Part shown: piece by piece, positions 1-7,848 of the stretch
Numbering within the stretch: the stretch's first letter is position 1
How the letters are laid out: every line of letters begins with the position of its first letter
Notes under the pieces: generated by a model
What the model saw: only the letters and a program-made list of their open reading frames with translations
The model's database searches: none
What the model was told of the DNA's origin: nothing
Source: Succinatimonas sp. CAG:777
GTDB taxonomy: Bacteria; Pseudomonadota; Gammaproteobacteria; Enterobacterales; Succinivibrionaceae
Direction of reading: 5' to 3'
Length of the DNA: 27,142 bases
Assembly (NCBI GenBank): GCA_000431835.1
Contig: HF987908.1
Location: 1,615-28,756, forward strand
Program-made: the position numbers and the translations under genes

Positions 1-655
1 CAGACTGCTGCTTTGATGCTTTTCTTAACTGAGGAATAAAACAGACAAGAGAGGAAATATACAGTATCAGCCAGACTGCTAGCGGTATGCACAAGGAGAT
101 ATTGGCATTTGACAGCATGATAAGCATGGTGGCGATGTACACAATCAAGTGCACCATGACATCAATAAGTTTCATCACTGCTGTTCTGACAGCTACAGAG
201 GTTTGCATTACCTTGTTGGCAAGAGATCCTGCATACTCTTCATTAAAAAAGGACAGAGACTGATTTAAAAGATAGGAGTGCAACTGCCATCTTATCTGAC
301 TTGAATAATTACCTGAGATTGTCTGATGGATCAACAGTGAATGCAAAACGGAAGCTACAGGCAGGATCACTCCAGCGCATAAGAGCATAACTAAAATTGA
401 TGTACCATGCAACGCAATAAAATTATGAGGTGTTGATGATGATGTCCAGTCAACAACCAGACCAAGGCAGACAAAGAATAACGCTTCACCTATTGCTATT
501 ACTGAATTGAGAACCGATGCGGCAATGAAAAATCCACACAGACCTCTGGTAAAAAAAAGAATAAACTTTACGGGATTTTTAGGAGGAGTACCCTCATTCC
601 TCTGCGGAAATGAAGGTACAAGGTTTTCAAAAAAGCTGAATATGCTCTTTAACAT
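1..655 (-). CDS. ABC exporter, N-terminal membrane domain (partial, cut by window edge)
   Basis: An open frame runs from an ATG at 653-655 off the left edge, about 218 codons, so the C-terminal ATPase half is outside the window. The translation begins MLKSIFSFFENLVPSF and has hydrophobic segments around residues 38-58, 80-100 and 170-210. Between them, FFNEEYAGSLANKVMQTS resembles the conserved intracellular-loop motif of type I ABC exporter membrane domains (MsbA/multidrug/lipid exporter class), where the loop contacts the nucleotide-binding domain. The start lies only 11 bases after the stop of the upstream DUF2333 gene, so the two are probably one transcription unit; no good Shine-Dalgarno precedes the ATG, which fits translational coupling. 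Substrate cannot be told from this part. The class call is fairly safe, but the ATPase half must be read outside the window. Confidence 0.75.
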   Translation of the reverse strand, partial: MLKSIFSFFENLVPSFPQRNEGTPPKNPVKFILFFTRGLCGFFIAASVLNSVIAIGEALFFVCLGLVVDWTSSSTPHNFIALHGTSILVMLLCAGVILPVASVLHSLLIHQTISGNYSSQIRWQLHSYLLNQSLSFFNEEYAGSLANKVMQTSVAVRTAVMKLIDVMVHLIVYIATMLIMLSNANISLCIPLAVWLILYISSLVCFIPQLRKASKQQS

Positions 656-666
656 GGCTGGCAGGA

Positions 667-1605
667 CTATTTTTCCATTGACAGCATGATATCGCTGATA
701 CGATTACTTGCTACGTCAATGTGTCTTGCAATACCTGCCACATGATTTGGCAGCATGGCATCGCCTCTTGTATTACCACCTGCTACTACATACCATGGAT
801 TAAAATTTCTGATGTAGTCGAGTCTGTCCAATGCTGCCTGTACATTTTCGGCACCACCTCTGACAACCACTTCCTTGTCCACAGAAATAAGTCCTCTGAG
901 GACATCCTCAACAACAGCGGCAACACCTTTTGCAAAGTAAATATTGTTGTCACTGTCAAAATGACTAATTTTTTCATTATTCAGAGTACCAAGAGCGAAC
1001 TCAAGCATCTGAGAACAGTATTTCAGAATTGAGTAGACATCATCGGTTTTTACATTGTAGACACCGGCATTTTTGGCGCCTGAATCTACAGAGGTAGCCC
1101 AGGACTTCCAGTTGCGGATACCTTCCTTGTATTTTCCCTCTGCATCGTATACAAACCAGAATCCCCATACTTCACTTGAGTATACAAAGTAACGTGAAGT
1201 TGCATCCACAAGACGAGGATCCATAGTGTCATTTTTGCCATATCTAGATACAGTTTTTGCAACAATATCAGAAGCGGGGCGGGTTGCATAGATAACCCCC
1301 TTCTGATATGAAGTGATGTTATCTAAAATTTTTGGCACAAAAAGCAGATCGTTTGGTATCCAGCCAAAGACAGAATCAAGTTCTGTATCAAGGCTATGAG
1401 TTACAGCATCTGCCATTATCATAGCTTTGTCCTTATCTGTGGCATTATCACCTAAATCAGGAGCGGTGTAGTGCTCAGGACAGGTTGAGGAAATTAAACC
1501 TATGGCTAAGACATACAGGACATAAATTCCTATAACACCTAAAATGATTTTACCCACTAAGTTTGTCTTGAAATTAAGTTTTAAATTTGGTTTATGAAAG
1601 TTCAT
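667..1605 (-). CDS. DUF2333 family protein, membrane-anchored
   Basis: Protein of about 312 residues with one N-terminal membrane segment (roughly residues 20-42, VGKIILGVIGIYVLYVLAIG) and a long soluble part, probably periplasmic. The arrangement matches DUF2333 as I recall it from Pseudomonas and relatives: a block with W(I/L)xND, a following LDNI and GV, a central W...EGKYKEG block, and a C-terminal LPNHVAGIARHID segment. The family has no assigned function. A longer reading from TTG at 1617 is possible, but the ATG at 1605 is preferred because a GGAT element lies 7 bases before it. The gene precedes an ABC exporter gene by 11 bases, suggesting co-expression and perhaps a shared envelope role (inference). 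Confidence 0.7.
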   Translation of the reverse strand: MNFHKPNLKLNFKTNLVGKIILGVIGIYVLYVLAIGLISSTCPEHYTAPDLGDNATDKDKAMIMADAVTHSLDTELDSVFGWIPNDLLFVPKILDNITSYQKGVIYATRPASDIVAKTVSRYGKNDTMDPRLVDATSRYFVYSSEVWGFWFVYDAEGKYKEGIRNWKSWATSVDSGAKNAGVYNVKTDDVYSILKYCSQMLEFALGTLNNEKISHFDSDNNIYFAKGVAAVVEDVLRGLISVDKEVVVRGGAENVQAALDRLDYIRNFNPWYVVAGGNTRGDAMLPNHVAGIARHIDVASNRISDIMLSMEK

Positions 1606-1761
1606 TTTATTATCCAAATATTACAAGGCTTACAGTTCACACCCTTACCTAATTATACAAAAAATTTGTCACACCTGCTGTAAATGAAACGTTTTATCTG
1701 CTTTATTATTCTAATTTTCAAAGTTGCTTTTCAGATCTTTTTCAGTTTTGAATAATATTCG

Positions 1762-1780
1762 ATCTCTTTTTAACAGAGAT
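1762..1780 (-). terminator. Weak hairpin after the RgpF-like gene
   Basis: A 6-bp inverted repeat (ATCTCT at 1762-1767 and AGAGAT at 1775-1780, 7-base loop) starts 11 bases past the stop codon. The following minus-strand sequence is AT-rich but has no clean U-run, so it is only a possible terminator. Confidence 0.3.
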
Positions 1781-1791
1781 AAATGACCAAC

Positions 1792-3357
1792 TTATTTTGA
1801 CAGCATGTGTTTTACAAAAACAGATCTTTTAACAAACTGATTTAAATAGATTGCATACGGATTGACAATATTGGTGTCATCATACGGATAGAAAGATCCC
1901 ATCTTTACATTGTTCTCTCTTAACATTTCAGATAGACCCATTTCATATTTTTTGATAATTTCAGTCTTACTCTTAATGCGTTTTATTCCAGACATAAACT
2001 TTTTAAAATATTCAGCGGTAAAGACCTTTTTGTCCAAAACCATAAAATAGCTCTGCAAATGAGGATTTTTTGCCCATTCGTACATGTGTTTTTTTATTTT
2101 TTTACCAAATCCGTATGTAGCCATACACAGAGCATACGCATCATCTGATTTTGCCTTTGTAAAGATTTCTTTAAGATCTTCACTGTTTCCTACAAAATCA
2201 ACACTGTCATTACAGATTAAAAGAGAGTCAATTTTCTCTAGAAGATGACTGTCTGAAAGATACTGATACCCTCTTTTGTATGAGCCGAAGTCATATTCTT
2301 TATGTCTTTTGACAATGACGCAGTCGCAAAGTTTCTTTAACTTTTCTACTGTCAAAGGAAGTGCTTTACTGTCAGCCACATAAACAATAACATCACAGTA
2401 TTCTCTTAAACTCTTTAAGTAGTCTAAGGTATTGTTTGATACAAGACCGTCTTTAGTGAATGATGCAAAAAGACATGCTCTTGAGTTTTTTAAATCCAGA
2501 TCTGTTAACTTTTTCAAATCTCTTACTTTTTCTTCTACTTCAACAGCATTAGAAGGGAATTTGGGTGTTTTTTTAACTTTTACAGATACAGTCTGGCCTA
2601 AAAACGTATATAAAGTTCTTCCATTGAATTTTTTTATAGAAAACAGCTTTTCTAAAAATGACATTTTTTGTGACGGTACTATGCCTTTTCTTTTAGCTGT
2701 TTTAAGATCTTTTGAATATATTTTTTTGTCTGTAAAGCTGTTACCTGTTTTCCTGTCAAAACACAACCTTTCATTGACTGCATAGGCTACTTTTTTTCCA
2801 TCTCTTAAGATTGTCTGATACAGAGCAGAAACTGAAAAATGACCATTTAAAGCAGGAGGAATTGAATTTAGAAGTTCAGCCTTACAGAGCACACAGTTTT
2901 CAAAATCATTTTCAGAAGGCTGTTTGTTATAAACAGTGTAGATGGTGTAGTTATCTTCTGCTGACTGCAGACAGTCTTTTCCTACCACTTTGTTGTCATG
3001 CAATCCTAAAATGAGAACTCCTGTTGACTCATCGAGAACATTAGCAGCATATTGAAAAAATTTTTTTGAAGGTAACATACTTTGAGGCAGTATCATACAG
3101 TACCTTCCTTCAAGATCTTTTACTTCCTTTTGAATTTTAGATGTCAGCGTACCACCTGTCAGGCCTGAAAATGAAATCTTCACACTGACTTTTATATTGT
3201 AATTTTCTGTTTCCGCTCTTTTTTTTAAATCTACTGAATCTGTTATATGCAGATACCTGATTTCCTCAATACACTCTAAATCTGAAATACGTTCTTCAAG
3301 TTGAGTTCTGAAGTTATCGTTGTCTTCAGTAAGAAGCACCAGTAAAGTGTATTTCAT
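1792..3357 (-). CDS. Rhamnan synthesis protein F-like (RgpF) glycan enzyme
   Basis: Protein of 521 residues, no signal peptide or membrane segment. The C-terminal half (about 290-505) has the features of the RgpF family (rhamnose-glucose polysaccharide assembly): an ASFTKDGLV strand, YDFGSYKRGYQYL at about 355-367, LLICNDSVDF at about 379-388 and HLQSYFMVLD at about 433-442. The N-terminal part (about 1-200) is more diverged; its MILPQSMLPSKKFF segment looks like a degenerate family 2 glycosyltransferase 'DDD' region, which is inference only. RgpF-type proteins act in cell-surface polysaccharide assembly, but no other polysaccharide gene is in the window, so this copy is isolated. The start is well supported by GAGG seven to eight bases before the ATG. 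It lies directly after the aminotransferase terminator and should have its own promoter or depend on read-through. Confidence 0.72.
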   Translation of the reverse strand: MKYTLLVLLTEDNDNFRTQLEERISDLECIEEIRYLHITDSVDLKKRAETENYNIKVSVKISFSGLTGGTLTSKIQKEVKDLEGRYCMILPQSMLPSKKFFQYAANVLDESTGVLILGLHDNKVVGKDCLQSAEDNYTIYTVYNKQPSENDFENCVLCKAELLNSIPPALNGHFSVSALYQTILRDGKKVAYAVNERLCFDRKTGNSFTDKKIYSKDLKTAKRKGIVPSQKMSFLEKLFSIKKFNGRTLYTFLGQTVSVKVKKTPKFPSNAVEVEEKVRDLKKLTDLDLKNSRACLFASFTKDGLVSNNTLDYLKSLREYCDVIVYVADSKALPLTVEKLKKLCDCVIVKRHKEYDFGSYKRGYQYLSDSHLLEKIDSLLICNDSVDFVGNSEDLKEIFTKAKSDDAYALCMATYGFGKKIKKHMYEWAKNPHLQSYFMVLDKKVFTAEYFKKFMSGIKRIKSKTEIIKKYEMGLSEMLRENNVKMGSFYPYDDTNIVNPYAIYLNQFVKRSVFVKHMLSK

Positions 3358-3371
3358 ATTTTTGCCTCGAA

Positions 3372-3408
3372 AACAAAAAAGCCTGCATGTTTTAGAGAGC
3401 AGGCTTTG
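3372..3408 (-). terminator. Rho-independent terminator of the aminotransferase gene
   Basis: Perfect 9-bp inverted repeat (AAAGCCTGC at 3378-3386 and GCAGGCTTT at 3399-3407) with a 12-base loop. On the minus strand the stem runs into TTTTTTG TTTT. It starts about 27 bases after the aminotransferase stop and sits just before the RgpF-like gene. Confidence 0.85.
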
Positions 3409-3433
3409 GATCTAAGTTAAATAAAAAGAATGT

Positions 3434-4630
3434 TTACTTCTTTACAACAGCTGTAATTGCAGACACAACCTTGTCGATGTTATTGGTGTTGATACCAGCA
3501 ACACAGATACGGCCTGAACCTACAATGTAAATACCGAAGTCTTTACGTAATGCCTCAACCTGATCTTTATCAAGACCAGAGAATGAGAACATACCGTTCT
3601 GCTCGTTGATAAAATCGAAGTCACCAGCGCCTGCTGCCTTTAACTTCTCTGATAGTAATGAACGCATCTGATGGATACGATCTCTCATCCCCTTTAACTC
3701 TTCTTCCCACTGAGCACGTAGGTTCTTATCTGAAAGAATGGTGGTAACAACTTTCTCTCCATGTGCAGGAGGGTTAGAAATAGCAGTACGAACAGAAATC
3801 TTAACCTGTGACAGTACCTTAGCTGCAGTTTCAGCATCAGCTGATACGACAGTTAATACACCGACACGCTCATTGTATAAACCAAAGTTCTTTGAGAATG
3901 AGCTTGCGATTAACATTTCTTTGTTGTACTTAGCGATAGTACGAACTCCGAAAGCATCCTCATCGATACCGCTACCAAAGCCCTGGTAAGCAAAGTCAAT
4001 AAATGGGATCAGCTTCTTGTCAGCGATGAATTTTGCGATCTGCTCCCACTGCTCATGAGTAGGATCGATACCAGTTGGGTTATGGCAGCAAGCGTGCATT
4101 AACACAACATCACCCTCTTTAGCCTGTGACAATGTCTCTAACATTCTGTCAAAAGCTAAATTGTGATTAGCTCTGTCATAGTATGGATAACGCTCGAACT
4201 TTAAGCCAGCTGACTTTGCAATCTGATAGTGGTTAGCCCAGGTTGGATCTGAAATCCAAATTGTGCTTGCAATGTTCTGCTGATGCAGGAAATCTGCACC
4301 GATACGCAGAGCACCGGTACCACCAGGACAGTGGCATGAAACTGCTCTTCCACCGTCAACCAACTCGGAACCTGCACCAAAGATTAACTCACGTGCCAGA
4401 CGGCCATACTCAGGAAGGCCAGTGATAGGCAGGTATGACTTGGTCTCCTCAGTATCCAGTAAAACCTTTTCAGCTGCCTTTACACAGTTTAGAATAACTG
4501 TTTTACCTTCGTTGTTCTGATATACACCAACACCTAAATTAACCTTATCCTTGTTAGGATCCTTCTTGTATGCGTCAGTTAAACCTAAGATTGGATCTGC
4601 AGGAGCAGCTTCTATACGATCAAAAAACAT
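3434..4630 (-). CDS. aspC: Aspartate/aromatic aminotransferase
   Basis: PLP-dependent class I aminotransferase of 398 residues, close in length to E. coli AspC and TyrB (about 397). It interconverts aspartate and oxaloacetate with glutamate/2-oxoglutarate; aromatic substrates are possible. Signature residues are visible: the PLP lysine in SSFSKNFGLYNERVG, the cofactor asparagine in HACCHNPTG, and the substrate arginine region in VGSGRICVAG near the C-terminus. The start is ATG 4628-4630, with AGGTGA six bases upstream; an in-frame TTG farther out (4648) would put the ribosome site inside the coding region. AspC and TyrB cannot be separated with certainty from sequence reading alone, so the symbol is the less certain part. 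It has its own promoter-like element and a strong terminator. Confidence 0.9.
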   Translation of the reverse strand: MFFDRIEAAPADPILGLTDAYKKDPNKDKVNLGVGVYQNNEGKTVILNCVKAAEKVLLDTEETKSYLPITGLPEYGRLARELIFGAGSELVDGGRAVSCHCPGGTGALRIGADFLHQQNIASTIWISDPTWANHYQIAKSAGLKFERYPYYDRANHNLAFDRMLETLSQAKEGDVVLMHACCHNPTGIDPTHEQWEQIAKFIADKKLIPFIDFAYQGFGSGIDEDAFGVRTIAKYNKEMLIASSFSKNFGLYNERVGVLTVVSADAETAAKVLSQVKISVRTAISNPPAHGEKVVTTILSDKNLRAQWEEELKGMRDRIHQMRSLLSEKLKAAGAGDFDFINEQNGMFSFSGLDKDQVEALRKDFGIYIVGSGRICVAGINTNNIDKVVSAITAVVKK

Positions 4631-4661
4631 GTTATCACCTGTTAACAATAAAATTTGATTA

Positions 4662-4670
4662 ACTATATCA
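4662..4670 (-). promoter_or_regulatory. Candidate extended -10 of the aminotransferase promoter
   Basis: On the minus strand TGATATAGT fits an extended -10 (TGnTATAAT, one mismatch), 32 bases before the ATG. No convincing -35 is seen. Confidence 0.4.
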
Positions 4671-4719
4671 CAAAAATTTATATCTTAAACACTCAAAAAA
4701 AACGATCCAAAAGTGTGAA

Positions 4720-6138
4720 TTACGCTTTAAGAGCTGATTTCTGAACCTTTTTCTTCATGTAGTTTAAGCGGTAGTTGCGTTTTGCAGCCTTAACCCAGCC
4801 TTTAGTTTTCCATCTGATAAGCATGATCACGCCACGAGAGCATTCGTCACAGCAGAAGCCTATCCAGACACCAAGCAGGCCCATGTGCATATATACACTC
4901 AGGAAAGTGCCAATTGTTACAGACACACCCCACATGGAAATTACAGCCATGATCACAGGGAATCTCGTGTCGCCAACCGCTCTTAAGGAGTTAATGATAA
5001 TGATATTCAGAATTCTTCCAACTTCCATTACTACAGACACATAGAAAATTGGTCTTGCCATTTCAAAAACTCTTGGATCATCTGTAAAGATTGATAAAAC
5101 AGTATCCCCAAGCCAGAATGGAATGTTAACTGACAGTAAAGCTGTAATCAGCATGCCCATTTTTACAGAATGCAACAGCTGTCTGTTTGCAAGGTTGAAC
5201 TGCATGGCTCCGGCATAATGTGATACCAGAATTTCTGTTCCCATACCAACAGAGATTGAGAACAGCATGATAAGACCGCACATCTGGGCATAAATTCCCT
5301 GTGTTGCTAAAGCAACAGTACCAAATGTGCCTACAATTGAGGTCATAAATAAAAACTGCAGCTGCCAGGTTAAATTCTCACCAGCTCCAGGCAGTCCAAC
5401 AGAGAATATCTGTTTTAAGACCTTTTTCTTGATTATAAAAAAGAATTTAGGAACAATCTTTACCCTGGTTCTCTTTACCATGAGGTAATAGAGGAAGCCT
5501 ACAGCTAAAAATCTTGAAACAAGTGTGCTTACTGCCACACCGTAAATACCAAGAGCAGGAGCACCAAAGTTACCAAATAAGAGAATGTAGTTGCCAAAAA
5601 TGATAATAATATTACCGGCAATATTCACATACATAGGATCACGTGTACATCCGTGAGCTCTTAAGATTGCACTGGCACAGAGATTTATGGCTTCTGCAAA
5701 AAAAGTAAATGAAATAAGCATCAGATATTCTTTGGAGGTGTGAAAAATATCCGGAGGGATATTCATGATTTTACAGATTACACCTGCTCCAGAGAAACAT
5801 ACAAGTACAATACAGATGCCCCAGACAATGTTAAGTCCGAGTCCCATGTGAATAACTCTTCGTACAATACTTTTATTTCCGTTTCCTAATGCCTGTGCAC
5901 AGCAGACACAGACACCAATGTTGACGAAATTGAATAAGGTAAAAGCCAGCTGAAATGCCTGAGAACCGACATTAAGCTCAGCCACAGCTTGCAAAGAAAT
6001 CATACTTACCATGTAAATATTTATAGTAACGGTAAGATAATGCATTGCAAGATCAATAAATATAGGCCAGCTCAGAGAGAACAATCCTTGAGTTGGTGCT
6101 GTATATCTTGAATGAGTTGATATTTCTGTATTTGACAT
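4720..6138 (-). CDS. MATE family efflux transporter
   Basis: Integral membrane protein of 472 residues with about twelve hydrophobic segments, the length and pattern of multidrug and toxic compound extrusion (MATE) pumps, which export cationic drugs or metabolites in exchange for Na+ or H+. Supporting sequence: an N-terminal LSWPIFIDLAMHYL helix, QALGNGN in the first cytoplasmic loop, LRAHGCTRDPMYVN in the middle, and the second-half repeat IIINSLRAVGDTRFPV. The C-terminus is strongly basic and cytoplasmic. The ATG at 6138 has AAGG eight bases upstream. The aminotransferase gene starts 90 bases downstream on the same strand with its own promoter-like element, so they need not be co-transcribed. 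The substrate cannot be inferred. Confidence 0.9.
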   Translation of the reverse strand: MSNTEISTHSRYTAPTQGLFSLSWPIFIDLAMHYLTVTINIYMVSMISLQAVAELNVGSQAFQLAFTLFNFVNIGVCVCCAQALGNGNKSIVRRVIHMGLGLNIVWGICIVLVCFSGAGVICKIMNIPPDIFHTSKEYLMLISFTFFAEAINLCASAILRAHGCTRDPMYVNIAGNIIIIFGNYILLFGNFGAPALGIYGVAVSTLVSRFLAVGFLYYLMVKRTRVKIVPKFFFIIKKKVLKQIFSVGLPGAGENLTWQLQFLFMTSIVGTFGTVALATQGIYAQMCGLIMLFSISVGMGTEILVSHYAGAMQFNLANRQLLHSVKMGMLITALLSVNIPFWLGDTVLSIFTDDPRVFEMARPIFYVSVVMEVGRILNIIIINSLRAVGDTRFPVIMAVISMWGVSVTIGTFLSVYMHMGLLGVWIGFCCDECSRGVIMLIRWKTKGWVKAAKRNYRLNYMKKKVQKSALKA

Positions 6139-6168
6139 AAAGGTCGCCTTATAAATGCGTTTTGCTGA

Positions 6169-6174
6169 ATTATA
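6169..6174 (-). promoter_or_regulatory. Candidate -10 box of the MATE gene
   Basis: Perfect TATAAT on the minus strand about 30 bases before the ATG; the -35 region is poor. Confidence 0.45.
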
Positions 6175-6254
6175 AACAAATACAGTTTTTTTAAAAGGGC
6201 TTTTGGTAAATATATATTTTGTTAAATTTCAAAGAGTTATAATAGATTTGACCG

Positions 6255-6300
6255 TTACCTCAATATTTTTATTCAGTGAGGTAATGTTATTTGAGATAAC
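6255..6300. repeat. Two adjacent inverted repeats upstream of the MATE gene
   Basis: A perfect 8-bp inverted repeat (TTACCTCA at 6255-6262, TGAGGTAA at 6277-6284, 14-base spacer) is followed at once by a shorter one (GTTAT at 6286-6290, ATAAC at 6296-6300). They lie between the end of the amino-acid transporter operon and the MATE promoter. They could be operator sites or transcript hairpins; neither is followed by a U-run. Confidence 0.4.
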
Positions 6301-6338
6301 AGGCGAATTTTGTGGACTAATATTTTGGATAATTTAAA

Positions 6339-6370
6339 TGTGAAGGTCAGTAACCCAACCAACCTTCACA
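6339..6370 (-). terminator. Hairpin at the end of the amino-acid ABC transporter operon
   Basis: Perfect 9-bp inverted repeat (TGTGAAGGT at 6339-6347, ACCTTCACA at 6362-6370, 14-base loop) beginning 18 bases past the ATPase stop codon. The minus-strand tail is ATTTAAATTATCC, U-rich but interrupted, so it is a probable but not ideal terminator. The flanks (AATTTAAA and ATTTAAATT) can extend the pairing. Confidence 0.55.
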
Positions 6371-6388
6371 TACAGATTTAAATTTTAA

Positions 6389-7108
6389 TTATAAAATCTT
6401 AGCTAAGAACTCTTTAGTTCTCTCATGCTGAGGATTGGTAAAGAGTAGCTCTGGAGTTGTATCTTCTAAGATCTTACCCTGATCTACAAATAAAACTCTA
6501 TCTGCAACCTGACGGGCAAATCCCATCTCATGGGTTACACACATCATGGTCATACCTGAATGAGCCAGATCTTTCATTACATCTAATACTTCATTAACCA
6601 TTTCAGGGTCAAGTGCTGAGGTAGGCTCATCAAAAAGCATTACCTGAGGCTCCATAGCAAGAGCTCTTGCAATGGCGACTCGTTGCTGCTGACCGCCTGA
6701 CAACTGATCAGGATATGACTTTGCCTTATCAGCTAAACCTACACGCTCTAAAAGCTCCATAGCTTTAGTTTCAGCTTCTTCTTTGCTCTTCTTTCGAACA
6801 TTTATAGGAGCTACGGTAATGTTGTCTAGCACTGTCATATGAGGGAATAAATTGAAGTGTTGGAACACCATACCAACTTCAGCTCTGATGTGATTAATAT
6901 CAGTCTTTTTGGTAATAGTTTCCTGGTTGATGGTAATAGTACCTGAGGTTGGAATCTCAAGATAGTTTACACATCTTAAAAGTGTACTTTTACCTGAACC
7001 TGATGGACCAATTACAACTACTACTTCGCTCTTCTTTACGTGCAGATCGATACCTTTTAAAATCTGATTACTGCCGTAGCTTTTGTAGAGATCTTTTATG
7101 ATAATCAT
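6389..7108 (-). CDS. Polar amino-acid ABC transporter, ATP-binding protein
   Basis: ATPase subunit of 239 residues, the usual size for the GlnQ/HisP/ArtP class that powers uptake of polar amino acids. Visible motifs: Walker A GPSGSGKST (about 34-42), Q-loop MVFQHFNLFPHMTV, signature LSGGQQQRVAIARALA (about 135-150), Walker B VMLFDEPTSALDPE (about 155-168) and switch histidine in CVTHEMGFAR. It starts five bases after the permease stop with AAGGA upstream, so it is co-translated with the permease. Third gene of the operon binding protein-permease-ATPase. Confidence 0.93.
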   Translation of the reverse strand: MIIIKDLYKSYGSNQILKGIDLHVKKSEVVVVIGPSGSGKSTLLRCVNYLEIPTSGTITINQETITKKTDINHIRAEVGMVFQHFNLFPHMTVLDNITVAPINVRKKSKEEAETKAMELLERVGLADKAKSYPDQLSGGQQQRVAIARALAMEPQVMLFDEPTSALDPEMVNEVLDVMKDLAHSGMTMMCVTHEMGFARQVADRVLFVDQGKILEDTTPELLFTNPQHERTKEFLAKIL

Positions 7109-7113
7109 TACAG

Positions 7114-7800
7114 TTAGTGTCCTTTAGAATTGTACTTTTTCTCAAGGTATGCAACCAGACGGCTGATAGTTAAAGTCATGATCAGATAGATGATGGCTAC
7201 AGCAGTCCAAATTTCAAATGATCTATAGGTTGCAGCAATAATTAACTGACCTTTTCTTGTCAATTCCTCGAAGCCGATTACAGATACCAGTGATGAATCC
7301 TTCAACATGGCAATAAACTCATTACCTAACTGAGGAATGGTACGACGGAAAGCCTGAGGGATCACAATCTTTCTCATGGTCTGTGACCAGGTCAAACCTA
7401 AAGAACGACCTGCTTCAAACTGACCTTTATCGATTGACTGGATACCAGCTCTAAAGATTTCTGCTACATATGCACCAGAATTGATTGAGCAGGCTACAAC
7501 GGCAGCGATGTAAGGCTCAATTCTTACGCCTAATAGTGCAGGCAGAGCAAAATAGATAATAAAGATCTGAACCAGTAAAGGGGTACCACGAATGATATCT
7601 ACATATACCTTTGCAGGATATTTTAAGATCTTATAGTTAGAAAGCTCAGCGATACCAACGAAAAGACCTATGAGAACACCACAAGTAACAGCTACTAAAG
7701 TGATCTCTAAAGTAACCAGTGCACCTGTTAATAGTAATTTTAAAGTACTGGTTACAAAGTCAATGTCGATAGTCTGAAAATATTCAATAATTGAATTCAT
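7114..7800 (-). CDS. Polar amino-acid ABC transporter, permease
   Basis: Membrane protein of 228 residues of the HisM/GlnP/ArtQ class. About five hydrophobic helices; the EAA loop that docks the ATPase reads EAGRSLGLTWSQTMRKIVIP (about 133-152). With only one permease gene, the transporter is probably a homodimer. The ribosome site is weak (AAGAAAAAT TACA before the ATG), unlike the strong site of the binding-protein gene, and a hairpin sits in the preceding intergenic gap; both would lower permease yield relative to the binding protein. Substrate specificity is not readable from this subunit. Confidence 0.92.
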   Translation of the reverse strand: MNSIIEYFQTIDIDFVTSTLKLLLTGALVTLEITLVAVTCGVLIGLFVGIAELSNYKILKYPAKVYVDIIRGTPLLVQIFIIYFALPALLGVRIEPYIAAVVACSINSGAYVAEIFRAGIQSIDKGQFEAGRSLGLTWSQTMRKIVIPQAFRRTIPQLGNEFIAMLKDSSLVSVIGFEELTRKGQLIIAATYRSFEIWTAVAIIYLIMTLTISRLVAYLEKKYNSKGH

Positions 7801-7820
7801 TGTAATTTTTCTTATGTATA

Positions 7821-7836
7821 GGGCACTTACGTGCCC
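7821..7836 (-). promoter_or_regulatory. Intercistronic hairpin between binding protein and permease genes
   Basis: Perfect 6-bp stem (GGGCAC / GTGCCC) with a four-base loop that reads GTAA on the transcribed minus strand, a GNRA-type loop. It starts 13 bases after the binding-protein stop. No U-run follows, so it more likely protects the upstream mRNA 3' end or pauses polymerase than terminates. Confidence 0.6.
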
Positions 7837-7848
7837 AATTATCTTCAG

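Noticed and set aside
721..1032. 103-codon open frame on plus inside the DUF2333 gene
   Set aside because: It lies fully opposite a better-supported gene, has no ribosome site and its translation is cysteine-rich with no family resemblance.
4631..4648. TTG start for the aminotransferase, six codons upstream
   Set aside because: The Shine-Dalgarno for the ATG at 4630 lies within these codons, and family proteins begin at MFFDRI or the like.
4691..4715. Terminator after the MATE gene
   Set aside because: Only a 5-bp ACACT/AGTGT pairing across a long loop; the T-run lies in the loop, not after the stem.
6139..6388. Guanidine-type riboswitch before the MATE gene
   Set aside because: The hairpins present lack the conserved ykkC-type loop sequences, and the transcript start appears to lie downstream of them.
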